Below, piece by piece: positions 8,877-15,713 of a stretch of DNA of 45,614 nucleotides. The notes below the pieces were generated by a model. It was not told the DNA's origin, searched no databases, and saw only the letters and a list, made by a program, of their open reading frames with translations. This DNA is from Bacteroides timonensis (GTDB lineage: Bacteria > Bacteroidota > Bacteroidia > Bacteroidales > Bacteroidaceae). Location: NCBI RefSeq assembly GCF_000513195.1, contig NZ_CBVI010000088.1, forward strand, positions 1 to 45,614, in the 5' to 3' direction. How positions within the stretch are numbered: position 1 is the stretch's first letter; every line of letters begins with the position of its first letter. The translations under genes and the position numbers were made by a program.

Positions 8877-8969
8877 CTATACACATTTCACATCATCATA
8901 CTTCTCGCGACAATCAATACAGGTAATCAACAGCATCATGAGACAAGATATACATTCAATTCTTTTCAT
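8877..8969 (-). CDS. Possible 30-aa cysteine-rich mini-protein
   Basis: An ATG-to-stop ORF reads MKRIECISCLMMLLITCID then a CREKYDDVKCV tail. It has a basic start, a hydrophobic core and five cysteines, and ends 36 bp before the next propeller start. It could be a tiny exported peptide, a lipoprotein fragment (LITC is lipobox-like), or a chance ORF in an AT-rich gap. There is no family match and no strong ribosome-binding site. Confidence 0.25.
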   Translation of the reverse strand: MKRIECISCLMMLLITCIDCREKYDDVKCV

Positions 8970-9040
8970 AAATAAACAAGTAAAAAATTACTCTTAAAGA
9001 CAAAAGGTACTTACAATAGTAATCATATTACTCAGAAAAC

Positions 9041-9082
9041 TAAAATAGGTTATATCTCTTTCAAAGAGGGTTACCCTATTTA
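9041..9082 (-). terminator. Imperfect hairpin after the DUF1573 gene
   Basis: On the minus strand, 9 bp past the DUF1573 stop, CTAAATAGGGTAACCCTCTTT can pair with AAGAGATATAACCTATTTTAG, followed by TTTTCTG. The stem has several mismatches and the T tract is short. A terminator or attenuator dividing the operon is plausible but unproven. Confidence 0.45.
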
Positions 9083-9090
9083 GCCTTCTA

Positions 9091-9951
9091 TTATTTTGCT
9101 TCCCCGGTTATCCTCAATAAGATAGGAGAAGAATCTGCATTACAATACACTTTTATGATTTTATCAAAACGCCCCGGTTGCTCTGCCATATATGTCACCG
9201 ATAAAGCGACAGAATCCTTAGGACGAACCGGTTCCTTTGAATAACCGACCATAGTGCAGTCACAGGAAGTTAGCACATCATTTATCACTAAAAGCCGCTC
9301 ACCTGTATTCTCAAGAATGAACTCTACCGTTTGTTCTTGCTGCCAATCAAAAGCACCCAAAGACAAATCAGTGCTTTTTATATTGACCTTTGTTCTTATT
9401 CCCTCGCTCTCGGAAGCTGCCTTCCCTTGAATTATATTCATATATAAATCTTTTATTTTAGGATTATGAACAGGATTCCCAATAGCTATTATCTTATTGC
9501 TTTTATCTAACAGGAAAGTTTGAAAGGTTATATCAGAGGGAAAACGATTCAAACGATAAAACTCATTTTTTTCATCCCAATATACAGGATAAACAAAATT
9601 AAAGCGATTAAAAATATCATTTAACTCATTCTTACGTTCCGAATAAAAATAAAATAAAAAAGAAACACGCCCCTTTGCCAATGAGTCAACCTCATGCATC
9701 AACTCCATCCAACGATGTAATTGCAATTTACAACTAGTGCATCCCACAGAATCCGTATAAACAACAACTTTATATTCTGGATTTTCTTCCATCATAAAAG
9801 TATCTTTCCCTAAGACAGTGGTAAAACTCTCCATTGGAAAAAGGATTTCTTTCCCATTCCATTCTTTTACTAATTCTAGAACCTTCTTTTTTTCTGAGTT
9901 TCCACAACCAATAAAGCATAAAGCAATCCATATACATATCAAAGACTTCAT
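9091..9951 (-). CDS. Thioredoxin-like plus DUF1573 lipoprotein
   Basis: A 286-aa predicted lipoprotein (lipobox FIGC, Cys16). Residues about 40-170 look like a thioredoxin/peroxiredoxin-like fold with a CxxC pair, Cys71 and Cys74, in DSVGCTSCKLQLHRW. Residues about 190-286 match DUF1573, an Ig-like domain, with its typical ENTGERLLVINDV, SCDCT and ITGEAK motifs. DUF1573/thioredoxin-like fusions are common in Bacteroidetes lipoproteins, but their partners are not established. In this operon a periplasmic CxxC protein could form or shuffle the disulfides of the four-cysteine NVEALA peptide; that is inference. There is a gap of about 325 bp upstream. Confidence 0.75.
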   Translation of the reverse strand: MKSLICIWIALCFIGCGNSEKKKVLELVKEWNGKEILFPMESFTTVLGKDTFMMEENPEYKVVVYTDSVGCTSCKLQLHRWMELMHEVDSLAKGRVSFLFYFYSERKNELNDIFNRFNFVYPVYWDEKNEFYRLNRFPSDITFQTFLLDKSNKIIAIGNPVHNPKIKDLYMNIIQGKAASESEGIRTKVNIKSTDLSLGAFDWQQEQTVEFILENTGERLLVINDVLTSCDCTMVGYSKEPVRPKDSVALSVTYMAEQPGRFDKIIKVYCNADSSPILLRITGEAK

Positions 9952-10277
9952 ATCACATTTCTACCTTCCTAAATATTTGCTTATTCACAATTAAATATTT
10001 ATCAACAAAACACAATAGCACAGTTACAAACCAGTCTATCAAGAACATAACGTTTTACAAGTTTTCTTTTCCAATCCCCAATATGCACCTCATAACAGAT
10101 ATCAGAGGCTATCTCCTCTGTATCTTATCTGAAAAAGGCCATAAATAAAGTTATCCGACTTTCAGTTTGAGATAGTTTATAGCCAAAGAACCTATATCTG
10201 CATTTTCAAGATTATCTTGTCCATATACCATAGGATTCATAGGATCTATCCAATCATTGGCATATTCATTTTTCACT
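9952..10277. other. Gap between DUF1573 gene and 191-aa gene
   Basis: An AT-rich gap of about 325 bp. It contains the 41-codon minus-strand ORF described separately and an inverted repeat at 10099-10128 (GATATCAGAGG and CCTCTGTATC around a 6-nt loop). The rest has minus-strand stops in all long frames. No convincing promoter was found. Confidence 0.4.
10151..10276 (-). pseudogene. 41-codon orphan reading frame overlapping the 191-aa gene stop
   Basis: The frame runs from GTG 10276 (or TTG 10285) to TAA 10151. It encodes an amphipathic-looking sequence ending DIGSLAINYLKLKVG and containing NDWIDPMNPMVYGQDN. The composition looks like real protein rather than random AT-rich translation, but there is no ATG and a stop lies just upstream. 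It may be the C-terminal tail of a lost gene or a displaced extension of its neighbour. I do not recognise it. Confidence 0.3.
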
Positions 10278-10853
10278 TCAATCAATTTCTTTCAAAGAAA
10301 GAATCATCTTTTCCATTTCCGGCAACCATTTATTCCATCCCAAAGTTGAAGATGACACAAAATCTATAAGATAAACATTTTCCTTTCCTTGAACATACCA
10401 CTTTTTCATTCTCATATATATATTCTTGCCTGTTTCCAAATGCCTAACAGGCATGCATACCAGTTCTACAGATTGCTTCACTTTCACAGAGCCAGACTTA
10501 CACCAAGTTACTGTACTATAATATTGGCTATCCACAAAACTCAAGCTATCCCTTTTTTGTATTTTCTTATAATCCTTACAGCCCTTGAATTCTAAAACAG
10601 AAACTGAGACCCCAAGGTTATAATCCGGACAAATCCTAGTCATACATACCGTTTCATACCCTGCTATTTTCCGTCTCATCGGCTCTTTACTAATCTGTTC
10701 ACTTGTACAAAGTTTCCAGTCTGCCATCATATCAATACTATAAGTATCACCCTTCATTTTCACATAAGAAACCTGTTGCCCATCAACATGGATACCATAC
10801 ATAAGCCCAATCAAAAGAAGGACCAGTTCTTTTATCCTTTGCATGCCCATCAT
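10278..10853 (-). CDS. Secreted protein of unknown function in the NVEALA operon
   Basis: A 191-aa protein with a hydrophobic signal peptide (about residues 6-25) and a likely signal peptidase I site near VDG/QQ. It has no lipobox, so it should be soluble in the periplasm or exported. The mature part is basic with several cysteines (for example in WKLCTS, MTRICPDYN, FKGCKDY, VTWCKSG, ELVCMP). It has the alternating strand pattern of small PsbP/Mog1-like folds, including a final EMEKMILSLKEID helix; that fold guess is weak. It starts 11 bp after the first propeller, so it is co-transcribed with it. Of the three visible starts (codons 1, 2 and 4), none can be preferred. Confidence 0.6.
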   Translation of the reverse strand: MMGMQRIKELVLLLIGLMYGIHVDGQQVSYVKMKGDTYSIDMMADWKLCTSEQISKEPMRRKIAGYETVCMTRICPDYNLGVSVSVLEFKGCKDYKKIQKRDSLSFVDSQYYSTVTWCKSGSVKVKQSVELVCMPVRHLETGKNIYMRMKKWYVQGKENVYLIDFVSSSTLGWNKWLPEMEKMILSLKEID

Positions 10854-10864
10854 TATCTAATTCG

Positions 10865-11872
10865 CTACAGTTCAATTTTATAAATAGAATTCTCATCTTC
10901 CACGAACACACCATAGAAAACCCCATTCTGTTCGTCCACAATGAAAGAACTTATATAACGGTCTAATTGATATCGCTTCAATGGGCGACCTTCCCAGTCG
11001 AAAAGTTGGATACTTGGATTGCTAACCTTATTACCTATCTCATTTACTGTCATATCTAAATTTAAAGTGTAGATATAGCGATCAGTAGCATAAAGGGCTA
11101 TCGGATGAATATACCTATTCTCATCTCTTACGTCAGGCAGTTCTTGACATGGAAGAATATCTAAAACATTGTCCGTTTTCAGTTCACCATTAGCATTATA
11201 AATACGATATCTGCGTAAATACTGGTAGAAAACAGCTACACAAGTTCCATCAGGCTTAGCTGCCAACAAACTATTATAAGCCTGATTACGCGCCAACGTA
11301 TCCTTAAACCTAGGTTTTACCTCTTCAGGATACACACCTAATTCTTCATAGTTCCCATCAGGATAAAGAAATCTCAATTCATGCTCCGAACCATACTCTG
11401 TATTGCAGCAATATAAAGAATCTTTCAGTTCTATCAAGCCATTGAAATATTGAAATTCATAAGGCATGTCCGTAGAAGTTATATAAGGTTCAGTATTTTC
11501 CCAATTTACAGTTTTCAACTTATTTAAATCACTTAATGTAAAGCCGGATTCCGTACATCTAACAGCCTGTATCGAAGGTAAATGGAAATCATCGGGTCCT
11601 TCCCCTTTTATTCCAAATTGCCCTTGATACTCAAGCTCAGGCATACTAAACACTTGAAATAAAGTATCTGTTTTTTCATTCAATACAATCAATTTATCTT
11701 TCAGAAGAAAAAGATTCCGAGGATAAAGCAAAACAGGAGGGACCTCTATTTTTGTACTTTTTACAGATATAGTTTGTTCAAAACCACTATACCTATTAAT
11801 TTCCGCTCTTTTATGGGAACATCCACAAAGTAAAACCAAGACCAAAAACAAAATAATATTTTTCAATACCAT
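10865..11872 (-). CDS. TolB-like six-bladed beta-propeller lipoprotein (paralog 1, BF3164 type)
   Basis: A 335-aa lipoprotein with lipobox LCGC (Cys18). Signatures are GIKGEGPDDFHLPS in the first blade, LFDWEGRPLKRYQLDRYI and the closing FIVDEQNGVFYGVF. This is the most divergent of the four propellers and the one directly after the NVEALA peptide gene (92 bp gap holding a hairpin). That pairing, peptide then propeller, suggests the propeller is the cognate binding or chaperone partner. Family membership is well supported by motifs; the ligand is unknown. Confidence 0.85.
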   Translation of the reverse strand: MVLKNIILFLVLVLLCGCSHKRAEINRYSGFEQTISVKSTKIEVPPVLLYPRNLFLLKDKLIVLNEKTDTLFQVFSMPELEYQGQFGIKGEGPDDFHLPSIQAVRCTESGFTLSDLNKLKTVNWENTEPYITSTDMPYEFQYFNGLIELKDSLYCCNTEYGSEHELRFLYPDGNYEELGVYPEEVKPRFKDTLARNQAYNSLLAAKPDGTCVAVFYQYLRRYRIYNANGELKTDNVLDILPCQELPDVRDENRYIHPIALYATDRYIYTLNLDMTVNEIGNKVSNPSIQLFDWEGRPLKRYQLDRYISSFIVDEQNGVFYGVFVEDENSIYKIEL

Positions 11873-11889
11873 ACCTTCATCTATTTAAT

Positions 11890-11946
11890 AGAGATGGTTA
11901 AAACTCCGAACTTATTATTTAAATCATTCTTATTTTAACCATCTCT
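11890..11946 (-). promoter_or_regulatory. Intercistronic hairpin between NVEALA gene and first propeller
   Basis: A perfect 14-bp inverted repeat, AGAGATGGTTAAAA (11890-11903) and TTTTAACCATCTCT (11933-11946), has a 29-nt loop. There is no T tract directly after the stem on the minus strand, so it is better read as an attenuator or RNA-stabilising/processing hairpin than as a complete terminator. It would allow the peptide to be made in excess over the downstream proteins. Confidence 0.6.
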
Positions 11947-11964
11947 GACTATACATTATAAAAA

Positions 11965-12243
11965 TTAGTTTCTAAAGCAAGAACGACTGATATCAAAGTT
12001 GCGCCCTTTTTTCTGAGTACAAGTATAACAATCTACAAATATTTGATCACTATGAAACCAATCTGCAGGTGTATATACTTGATAACATTGATTTTCACCA
12101 TTGCCACCTTCACCACTTGCCAACGCTTCCACATTAGCCAATACTAGTTCAGACATAACATCAGCTTTTTGCGAAGTATAAACACCATATCCTGCAATTG
12201 CTGCAAAGATTGCAGCAAAAGCCACTTTCATAAATTTCTTCAT
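11965..12243 (-). CDS. NVEALA family pre-peptide (four-cysteine exported peptide)
   Basis: A 92-aa precursor. Residues 1-24 form a basic start plus hydrophobic helix (MKKFMKVAFAAIFAAIAGYG). Then comes a polar stretch, the family motif NVEALA at 37-42, a SGEGGNGE linker, and a core of about 42 residues with Cys53, Cys72, Cys75 and Cys89. The motif itself ends in A-L-A, which fits a signal peptidase I cut after residue 42. The 17-20 residue gap between the hydrophobic helix and the cut site is unusually long for an ordinary signal peptide. Mature product if so: about 50 aa with two possible disulfides. It is the first gene of the operon, with its own leader and hairpins. Biological activity is unknown (bacteriocin, signal, or structural peptide). 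Confidence 0.85.
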   Translation of the reverse strand: MKKFMKVAFAAIFAAIAGYGVYTSQKADVMSELVLANVEALASGEGGNGENQCYQVYTPADWFHSDQIFVDCYTCTQKKGRNFDISRSCFRN

Positions 12244-12270
12244 TACTTTTCATTAAATTGTTAATATTAA

Positions 12271-12313
12271 GCATACTAAGTATGCAATTAAAGCTAAGAC
12301 ATTACCCGTCTTA
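12271..12313 (-). promoter_or_regulatory. Promoter/operator region of the NVEALA operon
   Basis: On the minus strand TAGCTTTA (12296-12289) is a 7-of-8 match to the Bacteroides -7 box TAnnTTTG. An inverted repeat TAAGAC-N7-GTCTTA (12295-12313) lies just upstream of and overlapping the box. A second palindrome, GCATACT-A-AGTATGC (12271-12285), lies in the predicted 5' leader about 28 bp before the start codon. One may be an operator and the other an mRNA hairpin. The -33 element is weak. Confidence 0.45.
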
Positions 12314-12380
12314 AAAAACAAGATTCATGCTGCGCTATCGTCACAGTTGAAGCCTTTTTCCCGTTTTCGATTTAAATCAC

Positions 12381-12475
12381 TACCTTTGCATAGCCCTCCT
12401 TTCTTAATTAATGGGTTATGGAACAGATGGTACGCCATACTTCAATCAAACGCACTCCATCTGTTCCGTTTTTAT
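12381..12475 (+). ncRNA. Candidate small RNA with its own promoter and terminator
   Basis: TACCTTTG (12381-12388) is a perfect -7 box. About 30 nt after the expected start lies an 11-bp perfect stem, GGAACAGATGG (12420-12430) and CCATCTGTTCC (12457-12467), followed by GTTTTTATT. The predicted transcript of about 80 nt has an intrinsic terminator and faces no plus-strand gene: the next gene is convergent. The -33 box is poor. It is divergent to the NVEALA operon, so it could regulate it, or it could be an unrelated sRNA. Confidence 0.45.
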
Positions 12476-12632
12476 TGCATCATATCTTATTTCTTTTTGT
12501 CAGTATAAGCCACTCGGCTATAATTGGTTGCTACCTTTTTCTAGCTTCCACATGTTTCAAAGGTAGAATACCCCAAAAAGAATATCAAATATATTACGAC
12601 TAAATATTTGACATCAAGACATTTTTAACTGT

Positions 12633-12660
12633 TGTCAGATTATGTCAGATTATGTCAGAT
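12633..12660. repeat. Three tandem 10-bp units TATGTCAGAT
   Basis: TGTCAGAT occurs at 12633-12640, 12643-12650 and 12653-12660, exactly 10 bp apart. The array overlaps the stop codon of the winged-helix gene. The one-helical-turn spacing suggests a protein-binding array, but slippage duplication is as likely. Confidence 0.6.
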
Positions 12661-13129
12661 TTCGTATTTCCTCGTTTTCCTCCGATGAAACCGGGATTTT
12701 CAGCCAGTAATGGTAATCTCCATTTAGAATGACTGCACCTGCGCACATCTCCACCAAAAAGGCACGCAGCCTTCTGACGGCAGTATATACCCGTTCGGAA
12801 GTACCACCACCATCCGGCCACAACACATCGCAAATCTCAGATATGGATAAGTCGCAATTTTCCGCTTTCAAAAAGGCAAGTAGCAATGTGGAAGCTTGCC
12901 GGGTGATAAATTCCGCCCTCTCTTTACGAAACAGCCGTCTGCTGACAGAATCAAAATGAAGTCCATTCCCTAATGGATAAATATCGAAGGGAGTTCCCCT
13001 TCCGGCAACAACCTTTTTTCCCGTCTCCAATATGGCAGGACAAATGTCTCCACCTGCGATTGTATTCTTCTTAACATAAAAGATATTTAAAAAGAACCGC
13101 TTTAACATTCCTAAGTCCATGTTTTTCAT
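12650..13129 (-). CDS. Winged-helix DNA-binding protein (OmpR-type wing, no receiver)
   Basis: A 159-aa protein whose C-terminal two thirds (about residues 50-145) resemble a transcriptional-regulator winged helix: LLLAFLKAENCDLSISEICDVLW, the recognition-helix segment SERVYTAVRRLRAFL, and a final wing NGDYHYWL. No receiver or sensor domain is present. The N-terminus is hydrophobic and basic (LGMLKRFFLNIFYVKK), possibly membrane-associated. It starts 19 bp after the transglutaminase-like gene and ends about 400 bp before the NVEALA start. It is on the same strand and a good candidate regulator of the peptide operon. The start is chosen at the first ATG; ATGs at codons 4 and 8 are alternatives. 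Confidence 0.7.
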   Translation of the reverse strand: MKNMDLGMLKRFFLNIFYVKKNTIAGGDICPAILETGKKVVAGRGTPFDIYPLGNGLHFDSVSRRLFRKERAEFITRQASTLLLAFLKAENCDLSISEICDVLWPDGGGTSERVYTAVRRLRAFLVEMCAGAVILNGDYHYWLKIPVSSEENEEIRNLT

Positions 13130-13148
13130 ATATCATCTAACCCGTTAA

Positions 13149-15160
13149 TCAATACCAATAAACCTCCCCTGCTTCATACAAAAAAGGACGCACATGTTTC
13201 CGCCCACTTTGCGAAACAGGACGGATCAGCCACAACGCATTTCGGGGAATATCTGTAAAACGCAAAGGCTTCCCTCCTTCAGTGCTCGTAACAACTTGCC
13301 AACTATCCTGCCACAAGCAAAGTTCGTAGGTCTCATCCTTCCGGTACTCCACATCCAAATACGGGCAAAAGCTCACCTCCGCCAGCTGACAACATTCTCC
13401 TAAATCCAAGTCTACATACTTTTCATCCAAGTCCATCCTATATCCTGTTGAAGAATAAGCATCCAAAACACAATCTGCCGATTCCTCTTTATGAGATAAA
13501 GGAAGTTCAGCCAACCAACGGACATTCTTCAGCGGCACTTCCCCCGAAGCATTGTTTTTATAGAATTTCAAATCGCCTAGCGCCATTCCTTTGGTAGGCA
13601 ACATCATCCGTACATAACGTACCGAATCTTTGGATTGCACTTGTAATCGCTGACTGTTCAATTCTATTTGTTCCGGGAATACACACAACGTATCTTCCCA
13701 TCTACCATACACCTTCCCTCCCTTAAGCACTGTTCCAGCTATGATCCCATTATTATACCTGTTCAATGGATAAGCCAGTACACCTGTATACTGTGTAGTC
13801 ACCATTTCTTCCCGTGTATCCTCCGGATGAAGTATTCGTACCTTCCCATCTTTCTGTACCAATACGGGATCAGCCGCCACTACCATCTCCCCGTCCATAC
13901 AGTACATAGGCAAATAAGCAATGTCTTTTCCCATTCCCGAAAACAACGCCATATCCTCGGTTATTTTTCCCCAATGAACAGGTTTCCAGTTATTATAATT
14001 CCACACGCACAGATACGCATACTTCGTGCCGGAAGGCACCTTACGCAGCTTTATCCTCACATTCACCGTATCAAAATACTCATGCGAAACATCTTTCTTC
14101 CTTAAACTTCTGAAGGCTTCCGGTATATCCTTAGCGGGCACTCCATCTGCCAGCGGCCCTTCCATATAATATCGGTATGTCTTCCTGAAAACCTTAGGCA
14201 GACGAAAGCGTCCCCAGTATTTATGATAATCCATATTGTTGTAAAGGCGCTTATACTGCCACAAGCCCTGTTCCCAAAAGGGATTAAAAGGATGAATATC
14301 TCCCTCTTCAATCAATACACTCCACGAATGGGAACTTCCCCTATTGGCCCATGCCGGAACGATATCAGTGGCAACCGCTATACCTAAAGAAGAAAACAAC
14401 AATGTGTTATGCCAACATTTGTGCGTGCAAAGCCCGTGACGTAACCTCTCTAAAGTAGCAACATCCCATATAGGAATACCGGTAGCATGAAATCCCGAAT
14501 GCCCTATGTAACTATACAATCGTAACAGGGAATCCGCTTCTTCTATCATGTTTTTTCCGGGATTGGTAAAAAACTGTCCCTGATGCCTGCTGTAAAATAC
14601 CTGGCGTGCACTATCCACCAACAAGCCGTTTTCCTGGCGATAAGGCAGAATGTAATCACAAAAAGTTTCAAAAGAATAGTTTCGGGTATAGACATTCTCT
14701 TTCCAGGACCGAAATGCCTGCTCAATTTCTGTTATTAACCGGGAAGCTTTAATGGTCTTAATATCAATACACATATCCTTTTTCAGCTTTTCATTATTAG
14801 AGCTGGAATATGCATTCCACAAGCTGTCTATCTGCCTACCCCAGTCTTTACCCCTAGGATACTGGTCGTATATAGACAGAGAATCATAATCGTAGGTATG
14901 CGACAATGAATCATACATTTGGTAGAAAGGCCGGCAAGCTGCCACAATTTCTTCGTCCACGGCAAAAGCTCCCGGCATATTCTCTATAGAAAACAAGCCG
15001 CCTTATACTTCAAACTATCTCCCCTGAAGTAATCCAAAACCAATTCTAACTCTTTCCGGTTCTCTCCGGAAGCGGCTAATGCGCGTTCTAACGAACTTTC
15101 TTGCCGACATGCGACGAGAAAAATCAATACCAGATATAAGGTAAACCTCAAGTTGTTCAT
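13149..15160 (-). pseudogene. Transglutaminase-like lipoprotein with a frameshift near its N-terminus
   Basis: The gene should start at ATG 15160. Its first 58 codons give a lipoprotein signal (LIFLVAC lipobox, Cys18) and end DSLKYKAACFL before TAG at 14986. The rest, open from 14996 to 13149, continues with IENMPG, exactly the sequence expected next (family pattern KAAxFLIENMPG). A 1-base deletion near 14984-14992 therefore splits one gene of about 670 codons. The second part has the transglutaminase-like core with Cys190 in GLCTHKC, His223 in SSHSW and Asp233 in EGDIHPF (numbered in the 615-aa ORF), then beta-sandwich domains. Real pseudogene or sequence error cannot be told apart here. It is followed by the winged-helix gene. 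Confidence 0.8.
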
Positions 15161-15454
15161 TACTTTTTTAATATCTATGTTTTATTAAAGAGTTTTATTG
15201 AGACCTTTCACGAAAGGCATAGTGTTTTATTTCATAAACACAAACTATAACAATCACAAATATAATAAATAATATTATTATATATCCAATAAATCATAAA
15301 TATATAATTAAGCACTCAGATTATACATTAAATAAATTCATATTACAAGCAATAGATTTTAAATACAGCATCAATATTTTACGAATTCACAGTTGAAAAT
15401 CAATTAACCGGAATTATCTTATAACAAGAGTGTTTCATTGCAATACAAAACCTA
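15161..15454. other. AT-rich intergenic stretch
   Basis: About 290 bp of very AT-rich DNA upstream of the transglutaminase-like gene. It presumably holds that gene's promoter. I see no clear TAnnTTTG box on the minus strand, no ORF and no strong repeat. Confidence 0.4.
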
Positions 15455-15567
15455 TCCTCGTTATATCCGGGATGCACCTGCTCCGTACCTTCTCCACTCA
15501 CAGGTACCTCTGACCGAAGAAAATACGGCCTTGATACGGAGCAAGTGTATCCCGGATATAACGAGGA
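15455..15567. repeat. Long inverted repeat, 33-bp arms with two mismatches
   Basis: The arm at 15455-15487 (starting TCCTCGTTATATCCGGGATG) is the reverse complement of 15535-15567 except at two positions. The 47-nt spacer contains a nested inverted repeat that begins inside the left arm, GTACCT (15485-15490) and AGGTAC (15502-15507). Weaker similarity continues outward (CATTG...ACCTATCCTCG against CATTG...ACCTGTCCTCG). No T tract follows, so it is not a simple terminator. It could be a miniature mobile element or a structured RNA. Confidence 0.75.
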
Positions 15568-15605
15568 CAGGTCATAATACAATGAAGAAGATCAAAGCGT
15601 TATCT

Positions 15606-15676
15606 ACGCAAAATGACGCAAATGAACGCAAAAATCACAGGAAGCGGGTTGAAGAGATCTATTTTCCATAGATTTG
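15606..15676 (+). promoter_or_regulatory. Promoter and phased repeats upstream of the DUF6266 gene
   Basis: TAGATTTG (15669-15676) is a perfect -7 box with a TTG at 15649-15651 as a possible -33 element (17-bp spacing, slightly short). Upstream, ACGCA followed by A-rich sequence occurs at 15606, 15616 and 15626, precisely every 10 bp. This suggests an activator-binding array on one face of the helix. Confidence 0.5.
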
Positions 15677-15713
15677 CACAGTAACAGAAACAAGTAATTA
15701 AAAACACAATATC

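Noticed and set aside
11965..12243. GG-type double-glycine leader cleaved by a C39 peptidase
   Set aside because: A GG pair exists at 46-47, but no C39 peptidase/ABC transporter is encoded nearby, while a signal peptidase I is; the A-L-A site fits better.
12418..12603. 61-aa plus-strand ORF beginning MEQMVRHTSIKR
   Set aside because: It is read through the terminator hairpin of the candidate sRNA. The translation has no recognisable domain and the codon pattern looks random.
15438..15671. 77-aa plus-strand ORF over the long inverted repeat
   Set aside because: It exists only because the palindrome reads through in both halves, and it ends inside the DUF6266 promoter.
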